From Calothrix brevissima NIES-22 (GTDB taxonomy: Bacteria > Cyanobacteriota > Cyanobacteriia > Cyanobacteriales > Nostocaceae): DNA of 64,000 nucleotides. Under the pieces are notes generated by a model. That model saw only the letters and a list, made by a program, of their open reading frames with translations. It ran no database searches and was not told where the DNA came from. The translations under genes were made by a program, and so were the position numbers. The stretch is from assembly GCF_002367995.1 (NCBI RefSeq), contig NZ_AP018207.1:8347366-8411365 (forward strand), in the 5' to 3' direction. This document shows, in pieces, positions 39,629 through 51,600 of the stretch; position 1 is the stretch's first letter; the number at the start of each line of letters is the position of its first letter.

Positions 39629-40206
39629 AACTTTTAATACCAGGAAATTAATTTTCAGATTTTGGTTACGGATGCTAGTTTTTATTAGAAAATAAAGTCT
39701 CAAAGCTTTATCGAATCAAAGCTTAATTCTGAAACTTTGATTATTGTTTTCCGAGAGTGACAAAACAGGGTTAATTTAGCTACGCAGCAGCTTATTCCGG
39801 TGGAGTCCAGTTGCGCGAGTGCTGTTGTCGCTACATCATCAGCACGTTTATTGGGCAAGAGCAACTGACTCAAATAGCACTAAGTTAACGATGAACCCAT
39901 TATCTATAAGGCTTTTGGGTGTGGGGTGTAGAGAGGAAGAAATTTATTTGTGTCCGTACTCATATTTACTTTTCTTGATTTTCCCCTATCCCAACACCCT
40001 AGCCTAACTAGATTTCGGCTTAATCTTAGTACCATTCGCAACTGGCTAGCTCCAAATACGAATTTTGTCAGCCTACTAGGCTTTAGGTAATTATCTGCTT
40101 GAAGCCGCAGATAACTGCCTAAAAAGCTATTTGAGGTTTGCCCAAACGTTTAACGCTAGAGCAGCACTTACTTGTTCGGGTATGAAACTTATGCTTGTAT
40201 TTTGCT
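39629..40206. other. Lipoxygenase upstream region
   Basis: No gene is seen in about 580 bp. An 86-bp element (39683-39768) bounded by TATTAG and CAAAACAG contains the palindromic arms AATCAAAG/CTTTGATT and is repeated in inverted orientation at 45378-45463. It probably contains the lipoxygenase promoter. Confidence 0.6.
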
Positions 40207-42159
40207 CTATTGTTTTGGTATGCGAATTCGCTGTCCAGGCAAGAGCACGGTTGGATCAAGAATCACATTTCGATTAGCCTCGTAAATTTCCATAAACCTA
40301 TTACCATCTTTGTAAGCTCTCTCGGCTATCAAAAATAGAAAGTCTCCTGGTAGCACAGTATATTCCTCACCAGGTATGGGGCTAGTGTTTGCTGGAAGTA
40401 TTGGAATGTAAAGTATCTGCCCAGGTAAGAGTGAGCTAGGGTTAGATCCAATCACATTTTTGTTAGCGTCATAGATCAATGTAAAGAGACTGCCATCACG
40501 GTAAGCTCTCTCAGATATCTTTGATAAATCGTCACCTTGTCGCACAATATATGTTTTGCTAGGTACAGGTTCTTCAATTGACGGTGTGGGAAAATTTTGA
40601 GGTTGGTTGGGCAAGCTCTTCAGAAAACTGATACTCGGCGAGAAAAAGTACTCTCCCCCCTTGAGTTTGACAAAGTTTGCAAATTTTACATCGGCTTTGA
40701 CAGTTTGTTGATCGCGCTCTTTTAACCAGTTTTCGGGTGCTTGTGGTGTTTCTTGAATCACTGGATCTCTCTGCTCAGATAAGCTTTGACCGCTAACTGC
40801 ATCCAATCCGGTTCTGTCGTAATTATTATTTTGTACATTGCGCGACTGGGACATACCAGGTTCTAAGAAATTGGGAGCGTTAGACCAAAACCTCTGAATA
40901 AACTCAAATTGTTCCCAGATATCTGATTGATAACACATGAATAACAATCCAACGCCACCTGTAGGCAGTCTATCGAGGTTACTAAAGTCGCTGATCTGTC
41001 CACCATAAGTGACTCCGCGTCGAGCGATGCGATGCCCAAGCTCTTGTTGTTCACTCTGAGCAAAAGGCCCACCTTCTCTGACAGATTCTAGTCGAGGATT
41101 AGTCTTGCGAAGATGCGCCTGGAATGGGCATTTTAGCCCCACAGGGTCGCCAGAATAATCAAAGTCATTTAAGTTTTTACTCCCGCCATTGCCCTGAAGC
41201 ACAAGTGGAGTGCCGTCTTCAAAACGTCCTACTGCCATTGCCCCAGCAAGTTCACTAGAAACTCCCAATTTTTTACTCAACTCAAGTTCCGCCTTCTTAA
41301 ACCCTTGAACATTTTGCTCAAGTTTGCGAAAGATTAAAAAACTGCCAAAGCTGACATTGCGAGTTCCTAACGGATCGGGAACAAGAACAAGATTGAGAGG
41401 GGCGCTGAAAAGTCTTTTAGCAGTGTCGCCTTTTTCCTTTTTCTCTAAATCTTGCTTGGTAAAACGTGGATCGCCGACACCATCTGTAAAGCCAAAATGC
41501 TCAACAACAGCTTTTTTCTCTTGATTATTAAATTCGCGATATATTTTTTTACCTCGCTCAACAGTGACAACTGTAGCAATACCCCTTAACTTGTCAGTAA
41601 TTTCTGATTCTTTGTTCTTAACATCTGTACAGTTATCTGCTGCAATGATTATCAATGCATCAATATCACTTTGATATGCAGCTTCCCAAGCACTCAATGG
41701 AGGGTCTAAAAGTGCGTACTGCCGCCGTTTCATACCCAGTTGAAAAACTTGAGCGTAGTCAATGTTAAGTACTTGAGGGGTAGCTTCTTGTCGGTTTTGA
41801 AGATTGACACCCTTCGGCTGAATCTCTTGCGGAAAACCTAGTTTTTTGTACCCTGATGAAGATAAAGAGAAGTGTACAAATATACCACCATCAATATTAT
41901 TCTCTCTGTAGCCATGTGCATCATCTAATTGCTTCTTGGCTGATGTAATATCTTGGGTGGCAAGTTGAGCAATCAATTGCCTCAGTGCGATTGTTTTTTG
42001 CAGCTCTTTGCTGGGGTCTGGGAAAGTTAAAAAAATGTGTACAGATTCTTCTCTACCATGTGGCTTGAGAATATTACCTTGCAAGTCTTCAAGAACATCT
42101 TGATACTGTTGGTCAGTATGGTCGATTGGTTCTTTCTTTGAGTTGAGGTCTAGTGGCAT
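40207..42159 (-). CDS. DyP-type heme peroxidase with two C-terminal LysM domains
   Basis: Residues 1 to about 510 are a dye-decolorizing peroxidase: EHFGFTDGVGDP (GxxDG with distal Asp), CPFQAHLRKTNPR (proximal His) and RIARRGVTYG (distal Arg). Two LysM modules follow: TYIVRQGDDLSKISERAYRD and EYTVLPGDFLFLIAERAYKD, each ending GQxxxIP. LysM binds N-acetylglucosamine polymers such as peptidoglycan. This suggests a peroxidase anchored at the cell wall or sheath, although no signal peptide is seen. AAGGAG precedes the ATG. It follows the GMC oxidoreductase and a small gene in one operon, so it may use their H2O2. Confidence 0.9.
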   Translation of the reverse strand: MPLDLNSKKEPIDHTDQQYQDVLEDLQGNILKPHGREESVHIFLTFPDPSKELQKTIALRQLIAQLATQDITSAKKQLDDAHGYRENNIDGGIFVHFSLSSSGYKKLGFPQEIQPKGVNLQNRQEATPQVLNIDYAQVFQLGMKRRQYALLDPPLSAWEAAYQSDIDALIIIAADNCTDVKNKESEITDKLRGIATVVTVERGKKIYREFNNQEKKAVVEHFGFTDGVGDPRFTKQDLEKKEKGDTAKRLFSAPLNLVLVPDPLGTRNVSFGSFLIFRKLEQNVQGFKKAELELSKKLGVSSELAGAMAVGRFEDGTPLVLQGNGGSKNLNDFDYSGDPVGLKCPFQAHLRKTNPRLESVREGGPFAQSEQQELGHRIARRGVTYGGQISDFSNLDRLPTGGVGLLFMCYQSDIWEQFEFIQRFWSNAPNFLEPGMSQSRNVQNNNYDRTGLDAVSGQSLSEQRDPVIQETPQAPENWLKERDQQTVKADVKFANFVKLKGGEYFFSPSISFLKSLPNQPQNFPTPSIEEPVPSKTYIVRQGDDLSKISERAYRDGSLFTLIYDANKNVIGSNPSSLLPGQILYIPILPANTSPIPGEEYTVLPGDFLFLIAERAYKDGNRFMEIYEANRNVILDPTVLLPGQRIRIPKQ

Positions 42160-42215
42160 TATTTACTCCTTAAAAAACGAAGATTCCGATTCTGTGCTGA
42201 CTGGGCGATCGCGTT

Positions 42216-42500
42216 TCAGAGGTCTTGTACCGAATCACAACTCCTGTTCGGTTGTAAACTGCCTGATTCGATATCGGAAATGGGTATGCCAACTACCACA
42301 CAGCGTTTGTTAGTTGGATTTATTCCAGTGACATCCAAAGTCGCCAAATAAACTTTATAAACAACTGTGTAGTTCCTGCCGAAATCCGGCTGCGCTCGAC
42401 GGATTTCTAAGATGTCTTCGTTCTCACCAAGAACTGTTGACGCAATCTCAATACATTTGTTGATTAGTTGATCTTGCTGCACTTCAATTTTGTTACTCAT
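42216..42500 (-). CDS. Hypothetical protein between GMC oxidoreductase and DyP peroxidase
   Basis: This 94-residue soluble protein (MSNKIEVQQDQLINKCIEIA, EIRRAQPDFGRNYTVVYKVY, RCVVVGIPISDIESG) has mixed alpha/beta character and no recognised family. Spacers of 41 and 56 bp on both sides place it in the GMC-DyP operon. An electron-transfer or assembly role would be a guess. Confidence 0.65.
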   Translation of the reverse strand: MSNKIEVQQDQLINKCIEIASTVLGENEDILEIRRAQPDFGRNYTVVYKVYLATLDVTGINPTNKRCVVVGIPISDIESGSLQPNRSCDSVQDL

Positions 42501-42541
42501 GGTTATTTATCTTCTAATTTTGGTTTTGACTAGGTTTGGGG

Positions 42542-45097
42542 TTATAGTTCCTTGATGCGAATGTTGCGGAATTGAACAACCTCGGTATGGCATTGCAAGC
42601 CGATAAAACCTTCTGAACGCTTCTTTTTACCTTGGCTGGGGTCATCAAATCCTAAAAGTTCGCTTAAGCTTCCAACGCTAACTAATTGGTCATTAAGTTT
42701 AACTTCAATCTCATTACCTTCCACTCTAATTTCATAGCTGTTCCAATAGCCAGCATTACCAGAGTTGCGGGGGCTTAATACCTTGGCTGCCCATCGTTGA
42801 GCAGGGAAAACCTCGTACACTGCACCCGTTTTGTGCAAGGGGCTACCATAGATGTTGTTGGGAAAGTCGTAACCACGTTCATCGATTTGAATTTCCATGC
42901 TGGAGTTATAGAAGCTATCATCTAGAGAAGTTGGTTCTGGCATTCGTAAAAAGATACCAGAGTTGGCTTCGATGTCAAAGGCTTTCCATTGCAACTTCAA
43001 GATAAAATTTTTGAATTTTTTGCGAGTAAACCAGAGAACACCAAGTGCAACGTTCTTATTGTCAACACCAGCACCCAGCACTGGGGAATTCTGACCTAAA
43101 ACATCAAAGAATTGTTGGCTACCTGATACTGCAATTTCCCAGCCATCTGCTTTGAAGTTACCGCTATAAAGAATTTCAAAGCCTGGTTCATTCGTAACAG
43201 ATTGAACTGAAGTATAGCGATCAATAATGGAGCGAGCAATTTTACGGGATAGGGTTAATCCGGTTGGTACGGGATTAGCAGAGCCAACAGTGGGGAAAAT
43301 CGACTGATCTACACAGTAGGCATTAGAGACATGATGGAAACGCCCATTAGAATCTGTGACGGACTTGGTGTAGTCAGTTCCCATCCAGAGAGTACCTGAT
43401 TCATGAAAAGTAGTTCCAGGTGCATCTTCGTTTCCACTGAAGAAATCAATCGGAGCGTTATCATTGGTACTTGTTGCACCGCCTTTTGGTTGATTTGTTA
43501 ACGCCTCAATGAAGGCAAAAGCTGCCTCGGACTGAGCGTCTCGAACTTGTCTGTCAGCAGGCGTTTCCACTAAATTTACAAAAACTTTAGGTATCCGCAG
43601 AGGCTGACCGTTCTCAATGTACACATCATTTGCGAAAGGACTAACATTCATCCAACTGACGTTGTTGTTGCTACCAATGGGGCTGGTTCTGTCGCCAAAA
43701 GTTTCTCCCGTGGTGCGAATGCCGATAACAATTCTGTCCCCCAGACCTTTCTGGGAGTCGAGAATGGATTGCACATCATCTAAATTGGGTATCATGCGGT
43801 ACAAAAACTCTTCTGGATTGTTAGCTGCGCCGGGGAAGGCCCCTGTATTCACATTGGGAGCCGCATAAAATTGAAAATGGAATTGCCCTTCTCCATCTGA
43901 TGTCTTGGTTGAACCTTGAACGTGTAACGCAGCAGTTCTCAAAGTGGTATCAGTTGCTGAAATTCCTAGGGCATTTCGGGTCACTTTCCAGACAAAGTTA
44001 CCACGAACGTGGGACATGAGATTTCGTCCCATCAACTCTCCATTAGGTGCTAACTGAGAAGGACGAGGGAAGGAATTTAAAGCTAGACGTGTGGAGTTGA
44101 TGGTGTTGCCAGCAATGATTACCATAGCACTGGGTTTGAGATTCAACCTCACGACACGAGCTTTGTTTTTATCCTTTGGTGTGGATGGATCAATCAAAGC
44201 AATCACAACTTGAGTGACAACACCATTGACTGTTTCTAGTTTGACAACCTCTGCGTAAGGAACTAGGAATAGCTTACTTTGGTTATCTGGTTTACCTTTG
44301 GCTTCACGTATGGAATCAAGCAGTAAAGGTAAACTGCTGAACTTATCTATACTGAACAAGCCTGAAACTGGTGACTCACCCTGCACTGCTATTGGCGGCG
44401 GCAGGACTGCCTTGAGGGAGGCAACACGTTTCTTTGCTATAACGTCTTGTGCAAGATTTTTCAAACCTTGATATAGAGAGCCGTTGATAAAGTCTTGAAC
44501 AGGAACAGCACCGATTTCTCTCTCAATAAATTCATATCCATCAAATACAGATCCATCTGGTTGAGGTTGGCGGAATAGATACTCTCGAACATCGTCGGGC
44601 CAGAGTTTAGTTCCATCTGCATCGACTTTCTCAACATCGGTATCGACTAGACGTGGTGTCCACCCTCCCCAAAAAAGTGATTTGCCACCTACACATCGGT
44701 GATGTTTAACAAACTTATCAAAAGGCGTACCACCTACTTGCCCTGGTTCAAACAAGACTTCTTGAACAAGGGAACCGACATCACCTACATTAGTCAGGTT
44801 TTGAACATGTTCACTAATCAGAAATGGCCCAGACTCTAAAACCAAAACTCGTGGAGCTTGGTCTGGATTTGCCGTCCGGCGACCAAACTCGAATAACTTG
44901 GTAGCGGTGTATGCACCATACATACCTGAGCCAATGACAATTGCGTCGAACTCGCCCCCTGACTGAGCAGCCAAGATTTCTTCCCAGGTATTGCAGACAA
45001 AACGGGCGATCGCATCTATTGAAAAAGTCGTTCTCTGCACATCGGGCGTTGGCAGAGTTTGTCCTGAATCAACCAGTCTGTTCAAGGTCATAAACAT
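42542..45097 (-). CDS. GMC-family FAD oxidoreductase fused to a DUF1080 (3-keto-glycoside hydrolase-like) domain
   Basis: The start is the ATG 45097 (MFMTLNRLVDS), with GAAGGA upstream; the frame opens 38 codons earlier. The protein is 851 residues. The N-terminal part is a glucose-methanol-choline oxidoreductase: FAD-binding FDAIVIGSGMYGAYTATKL, GGKSLFWGGWTPR, and the C-terminal signature FHESGTLWMGTDYTK with ANPVPTGLTLSRKIARS. From about residue 640 a LamG-like DUF1080 domain follows (NFKADGWEIAVSGSQQF, FEIEANSGIFLRM-type strands, WNSYEIRVEGNEIEVKLND, GFIGLQCH). GMC enzymes of this type can oxidise sugars at C3, and DUF1080 proteins cleave 3-keto-glycosides. The fusion could thus oxidise and split a glycoside in one polypeptide; that is inference. 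Confidence 0.85.
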   Translation of the reverse strand: MFMTLNRLVDSGQTLPTPDVQRTTFSIDAIARFVCNTWEEILAAQSGGEFDAIVIGSGMYGAYTATKLFEFGRRTANPDQAPRVLVLESGPFLISEHVQNLTNVGDVGSLVQEVLFEPGQVGGTPFDKFVKHHRCVGGKSLFWGGWTPRLVDTDVEKVDADGTKLWPDDVREYLFRQPQPDGSVFDGYEFIEREIGAVPVQDFINGSLYQGLKNLAQDVIAKKRVASLKAVLPPPIAVQGESPVSGLFSIDKFSSLPLLLDSIREAKGKPDNQSKLFLVPYAEVVKLETVNGVVTQVVIALIDPSTPKDKNKARVVRLNLKPSAMVIIAGNTINSTRLALNSFPRPSQLAPNGELMGRNLMSHVRGNFVWKVTRNALGISATDTTLRTAALHVQGSTKTSDGEGQFHFQFYAAPNVNTGAFPGAANNPEEFLYRMIPNLDDVQSILDSQKGLGDRIVIGIRTTGETFGDRTSPIGSNNNVSWMNVSPFANDVYIENGQPLRIPKVFVNLVETPADRQVRDAQSEAAFAFIEALTNQPKGGATSTNDNAPIDFFSGNEDAPGTTFHESGTLWMGTDYTKSVTDSNGRFHHVSNAYCVDQSIFPTVGSANPVPTGLTLSRKIARSIIDRYTSVQSVTNEPGFEILYSGNFKADGWEIAVSGSQQFFDVLGQNSPVLGAGVDNKNVALGVLWFTRKKFKNFILKLQWKAFDIEANSGIFLRMPEPTSLDDSFYNSSMEIQIDERGYDFPNNIYGSPLHKTGAVYEVFPAQRWAAKVLSPRNSGNAGYWNSYEIRVEGNEIEVKLNDQLVSVGSLSELLGFDDPSQGKKKRSEGFIGLQCHTEVVQFRNIRIKEL

Positions 45098-45246
45098 TTT
45101 TCCTTCTGTACTTTTTACTAAAAACGATTCCAGTAGTCTTGTCCATTTACGAGGTTTCAATGGCTGTAGAAAATTCTTTTGCCTGACGCATCTCCAGTTC
45201 TCATAAAACACAAGATGTATAAACGCGTTTCTTTATTTGGACTAGG

Positions 45247-45660
45247 TTTACTTCCCTTTGCTTGAAACCTGATACATCTATCAAATCCCACCGCATACTG
45301 ACTTATTGCCTGAGAATTACTGACTTGTGACTGACTTTTATGGTGTTACTGGTACAATCCATATAGTTGTCATAACTCTGTTTTGTCACTTTTGGAAAAC
45401 AATAATCAAAGCAAGATTCTGAAACTTTGATTGAATCAAGCTTTGAGCCTTTATTTTCTAATAGGAACTGAAATTTATAGCCAAAACCTGGAGATTTAAA
45501 ACCTGAAAGGCTTTCAGTGATTGGGTCATCCCAAAGTGATAAAAGATAGATAAGATGCCCCATGCCCAGATCACTTATAGTTCAACAGGATTGCCTTGAC
45601 AAAGCCAAACTTGCTCTCAGACGTAACGGTTTTCCTAACTAACGCTTTTTACCTGAAAAG
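45247..45660 (+). pseudogene. Truncated, interrupted inverted copy of the HTH-AAA gene's promoter and 5' end
   Basis: 45247-45375 is nearly identical to the complement of 59418-59546, the region upstream of the HTH-AAA gene. From ATG 45562 the next 99 bp match that gene's first codons (MPRSL.VQQ.CLDKAKLAL.RNGFP) but then carry stops (TAA at the codon after PN, TGA soon after). About 185 bp absent from the intact copy separate the two parts. This insert contains the 86-bp element shared with the lipoxygenase promoter (45378-45463, inverted). The 86-codon minus-strand frame across it is not a gene. Confidence 0.8.
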
Positions 45661-45692
45661 GTAGGCTGAGGAAAATGTCAACAAACTCCTTC

Positions 45693-48600
45693 CTAAATGT
45701 GCAAATCAACCCAACTGCGGTTAAAAATCAATTTATAAATACGGTTCTGGACTCTCAAAATTCCCTGCTGTTTGACTACTAAACCTGACAAGAGCAATTC
45801 CTTTTCTTCTGGGCTGTCAACGGTGATAACTTCTTCCTGATGCAAAACTTGTCGAAAAATTTCTAGTAGTTGAACAGACTTGTTACTTTTGAGAAGACGA
45901 TCGCGGATGGTTCTCAAATGTTCTGGCTCATCCTGGGATTCCCAATTGTCTATTATATTCATCCGCACTAAATTTTCAATCCAGGATACTTCACCGCCAT
46001 TGGGAATAGGAGATGAAGTATTGCGAATGAGCTTACAGAGTTTTTGGGTAAGAAAAGGCTGCCCGTTCGTCCAGGCTAAGATTTCTTTAAGCACGGTTTG
46101 CGGATTGCTCACTTTTTCTGCCAATCCTTGTAGCAATGGTTGGGCTTCATGCTCTTTAAAGCCTTCCAATTGAATAAACTGACCAATGTTAAAGGGGGTT
46201 GTTTGGATATTACTAATTAAATCTGAGGGGGTAGCAACTCCAAAAAAAGCAAAAGTCAAACGCTGATACTGTGGATTGAGACTGCGCTGGTTGTAGCAGT
46301 AGCGAATCAAGGCAAAAAAGTCATTAACTGCGAAATTCAAACTTAAAACACTATCAATTTCATCGATAAAAATGACCAGTTGTTTTGAGGGAATGTCATT
46401 TTCTATGCCGGCTTCTACTAGCAGGACTTCTTCGATAAATTCATTTAACCTCTGAACTGGAGAAATATCATCTCGCTCTTTCCACCAAGCTTTTAGGTTA
46501 ACTTTGCTTCGTAAACCCAAACGTCGCCCTAACTCAGAAGCTAATCCCTTATACCATTGATCTGGGGTAATATTTTCGCTGCCAATGCGGGTCATATCAA
46601 TCGGCGCACAACAAACCCCTTCGTGCTGGAGGTAGTGAATCATGCGTACCATGAGACTGGACTTTCCCATCTGCCGGGGATTGAGAACGTAGCAAAACTC
46701 TCCGCGCTTCAAAGCTTTGTAGAGGTAACGATCTGCGGAACGCACTACATAAGTGGAAGCATCCATCGGCAAGCTTCCTCCCACTTGATAGTCAAAAGTG
46801 CTGGCTTGTTCATTACTTTTGAGTAATTCGTTTTCAAATAGCAGTTCTGCTTGGGTGGCTTTGAGAATATCTAGTGTTTGTGACAGTTCTTGTGTGCGTT
46901 GTGAGACTTTTTGTTCTAAAGTTCGGCTATACCCTTCTAGTTCATCTTTAGCTCGTTCTAGAGCAAGATTTTTGAGGGCTAGTTCTTGGGTAAACTCAAC
47001 CCGATCAGCTTCGGCTTGTTTGCGTTCGGTGATATCCTGAAAGGTAGCGATCGCATAGATAATTTGTCCCTTCTCATCGTAAACAGGAGTAGCTGATACT
47101 TCTAAAGGAATTGTTTTATCAACTTGGTGAATTTCTATATCATCCTTAGTCGTACTTTCGCCATTTAAAGCTCGTACAATGGGTTGTTGTTGAGTTGGGT
47201 ATAATTGGTCTGTCCCTGCTAAATAAGCCTGATAAGTTTCGGTCAATCGATCGGTTTTGGCTCCAGTGACAATTCCCTTGCCCAGGATTAGCTGGGCAGC
47301 CTGATTTGCATAGTAGGGTTCGCCCTTAGCATTAAGTGCAAAGACACCTATGGGCATAGCTTCTAAAAATTGGGCTAATCTTTTCTCGTTCTCATATAGT
47401 GCAACATAAAGTTGAGCATTTTGAAGAGAAATTGCGGCTTGAGAAGATAAGAGTTTTAGAACTTCTAGGCGATCGGGTGTAAAAGCACCAGTAGTTAAAT
47501 TGTTTTCCAGATATAAGATGCCGTTAAGCTTGCCTTGATTAAGTAAGGGCGTGCAAAGAACGGATTTGGGTTGAGTAGCAATAATGTAAGGATCGCCAGT
47601 AAATTGTCCCTCACAAGCAGCATCAGTTAAAATTACACTTTCCTGGGTGCGAGCAACATAGTTGATAATGGCAGATGACAAAACGGGGGGTTGAGTTAAG
47701 TCATCTACTAAGTCTACTGAAATGGATTGTAGTGTATTAACATCATCAGAATCCACTGTCCCTTCAGCTTCGATCGCCCATTTATTATCTTTTTCTAGAA
47801 GCAGAAAGCCTTTTTGAGCGCCTCCATTTTCAATTACAGTTTTCATTAACTTAGCCAGTAGTTTGTCTAGTTTAATTTCACCAGCTAATACTTGAGAGGC
47901 TTTGGTAACTGTCATCAGATCGAGTAATTGAGGATTTGTACCACCAGTAGATTCAGTTGTATTAATGCTTTGGTTTTCTTTTCCTTTGTTTATATCCATT
48001 AGAAACTGTGGATACTCCGATTCTAGGGCTTTAACTTTGGCTTTTGCACCCCAACGAGAATAACAATGATAGGCATTTCTAACATATAATCGTCCTATTT
48101 CTTCTCTACCAATAGAAAGATAAAATTCTGCTGCACGTTCGTAAGCTATGGCTTCTTCGTGGATAAATTCCGATTTTTTAGCGCCTTGAATCGCTTTTTC
48201 ATAAAGTTCTTGAGCTTGCCAATTTTGTCCTAGAATTCGCGCTTTTTCTGCCTCTACTAAATCGTATTTATTTTGAAAGTTAACGGGGCAATGACAAGCC
48301 CATATTTTCATATCCTCCTGATTTTTTTCTAATTGTTCTATTATTTGTTTTTGTTGTTCTCGATCGCAATTATAATAATGAGCGATAAAAGCAAGAGAAG
48401 AGTAAAATTTGTGTTGTGGTGCAGGTAAATAGTACGAACAAAATTTTACATATTTTTCCGCATTTATTCCGCTTTTAAAAGCCAATTCATAATTTTTAAA
48501 GATGTAGCATGATATTGTCTGACAAAAGTAAGCTATTAAGAGTAACCATCCGTTGCTTATTTGCACCCAATTCTTTAAATATTCATTCTCTTCATTCCAA

Positions 48601-51600
48601 GAATGTTCTGTTAAAAATTTACTTTTATCTGCTTTTTGATTGACTAAATTTATAATAATTTTTTGGCATATCTTTATATAAATAATCAAATATTCAATTT
48701 TATTTTTTTCAATTAATTTAATATAGTTAACGTAATTTTGCTCAACCTCTTCTAAGTTATATCCTCCAAATAATTTTATTAAACAATAGGTTATAATTGC
48801 AGAATCAGCATATTCATTATTTCCTGTATCTAAACCTGTCTGATAAGCTTTCAACAATTTTTCCTGTGCATTTATATTTCTAATAAACTTTTTCCAATGC
48901 CAAATACATCCGTAATAAAGATGCATTACTACAACTTCTAATTTTCTTGTGTTGTATTTTTCCTGCAATTTGATAGCAAGTTTACCCCATTCATATCCAG
49001 AATTAATATCTCCTATTACTCCACACATCATTGCTCCATAAAAACTATAGGTAGCAGCAGTCTGGGGAGCATTTCCATATTCAATACAGAGGTCAAACTG
49101 GCTTAACACTACTTTGAGAAACAATAACAAATTAGTAGTGCCAGTAGCAGTCATAATTTTTTGGAGTATTTCTATCGCTGCCAGTTTATATGGATCGGTC
49201 ATTGTTGGCAGATTAATTAAATCTTCAATCTGTTTTCCTTTCAATCCAGATTGCAGTTGTTGTTTAATCTTATCTATGTCATTATCATTGTCATTTGGAG
49301 GAATAATATATATTCCCAGTTGTTCCAATCCCTGAAATGCAGTCTCTATGGCATTTTTTGGCTTAAATTCAGCATAATATGCAAGAATTTGTACCTCATA
49401 TACCTTCACTTTGTCGAAATTGTTATTGATTTTTTGCAAAACATTTACAGACATCTCCTGAACTCGATCGAACTTAGCATTTAAGTAGAGTAATTCTAAC
49501 GTTTCTACATAAATTTCCCAAGTTAATTTATACTGTTGTTCCCAACTATTTGATGCTAATAATCCTAGTCCAGTCTCTAAATATATTAAAGCAGGTTGAT
49601 AAGCTGTTGATGCTTTTGCTTTTTTCCCAGCTTGAAGATTTAATTTAGCTAATTTATCTCTTTCTGACTGTTCGGTAATTAATTCATATCCTTCATTAAG
49701 TTGATTAACAATATCAAAAATATTTGATTCTAAATCATCTTCTTGAGTATTTTCCAGTAAGAGACGACCTACTTGCAGATGAGCTAGTTTTTTCTCGTCT
49801 TCTGGAATCAAAGCATAGGCTGCTTCTTGAACTTTGTCGTGCAGAAATTTGTAGGGAATATATTTGGGAATTTTGGAAACAAAATTAGTAGATACTTTTA
49901 AAGTATCTTTTGATATTTCTTCCTGATTCCAAAGTAAAGGAATTTTATAGTCATTACTCAGAGGTAAAATCAAACCTGACTCTAATGCTGGCTGAAGTTC
50001 TCTAGCCGTAATTATTTGAGATTTATTATTTATAATTGAGATAACTTCTAAATTAAATTTGTTGCCAATACAGGCAGCTAATTGCAAAATTTTCTGAGTT
50101 TTCTCATCCAATTTGGTAATTTTATCGATAGTTAAATTGACTACATTATCAGTTATTTCTATTTTTTGAATTTCTTCAATATTCCACTGCCATATTTTTT
50201 TATTATAATCAAATGACAAAAAGTTATCTCTGTACAAAAATTGAAGTAATTGAGTTAAGAAAAAGGGGTTACCCTGGGTTTTATTAGTCACTAATTCTGC
50301 TAAAAGCTTTGACTTTTCTGTAGAGCAATTTAAAGTATCGGCAATTAATTGATTGATATATTGGATTTCTAATGGTTGCAGCGAGATATTATTGACCCTA
50401 GTACCTTCTTTTTCAATTTGCTCTAAGGTTTGCATCAAAGGATGAGTAACATCAACTTCATTATCTCGGTAGGCTCCGATCATCAATAGATATTGGCTGT
50501 CCGCATCGGTTATTAATAGCTCAATTAACTTCAGAGATGCTAAATCTGCCCACTGAAGATCGTCTAAAAAAATAACTAATGGGTGTTCTTTTTGAGCGAA
50601 AACAGTAATAAACCTTTGAAAAAATAAATTAAATCGATTTTGAGTCTCTGTTCCTCCTAATTGCTCAACCGGCAGTTGTTTACCAATAATCTGCTCCAAT
50701 TCAGGAATGATATCGCTGATAATCTGGGCATTAGGATTCAAGGCTGCTAAAAGTTTCCGTTTCCAAGTTTGTAGTGCTGCTTCAGATTCGGTAAGTAATT
50801 GCCGTATTAAGTCTTGAAAGGCTAAAGCGATCGCCGCATAAGGAATATCTCGCTGTAATTGGTCGAATTTTCCGCTAATAAAGTAGCCTCGCTGGCGTAG
50901 TATTGGTTTATGAACTTCATTAACCAAGGCAGATTTGCCAATTCCTGAATAACCAGAAACCAGCATAATCTCACTGCTGCCTTGACTAACTCGCTCAAAA
51001 GTAGTTAATAGTTGCGTGACTTCTTCTTCCCTACCGTAAAGTTTTTCGGGAATGACAAAGCGATCGCAAATATCCTGAGTTGCTAAACAAAACTCGTCAA
51101 TTTGCCCCAAACTCTCTAAGCGATCGCGACAAGTTTCCAAGTCGGCTTTGATTCCCCAAGCACTTTGGTATCTTTCTTCTGGAATTTTCGCCAACAATTT
51201 CATCACAATGTCTGAAACGGCTTTAGGTATTGGTTGAGATGTTGAATTTAACGTTTCTACAAGTTCATGTGGGGGAACAGGTTGTTGAGCAATATGACAA
51301 TGAACTAATTCTATAGGGTCAGTAGTTGCAAAAGGTAGTTGATTAGTCAGCAATTCGTAAAAGGTAGCACCCAAGGAATAAAAATCGCTGCGGTAATCTA
51401 TCCCTCGGTTCATTCTTCCAGTTTGCTCTGGAGCAATATAAGCTAAAGTTCCTTCTAAGCGCTCAATATTAGCAACTGTCTGATTTTCTTGTGATAAACA
51501 GGTGGAAATACCAAAATCGATGACTTTAAGTTGTTCGGTTTCTGGATTATAAACGATATTAGAGGGGTTAATATCTTTGTGAATAATATTGGACGCATGA

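Noticed and set aside
45303-45563. 86-codon minus-strand open frame
   Set aside because: It lies across the duplicated promoter copy and the insert shared with the lipoxygenase upstream region; no family or ribosome site.
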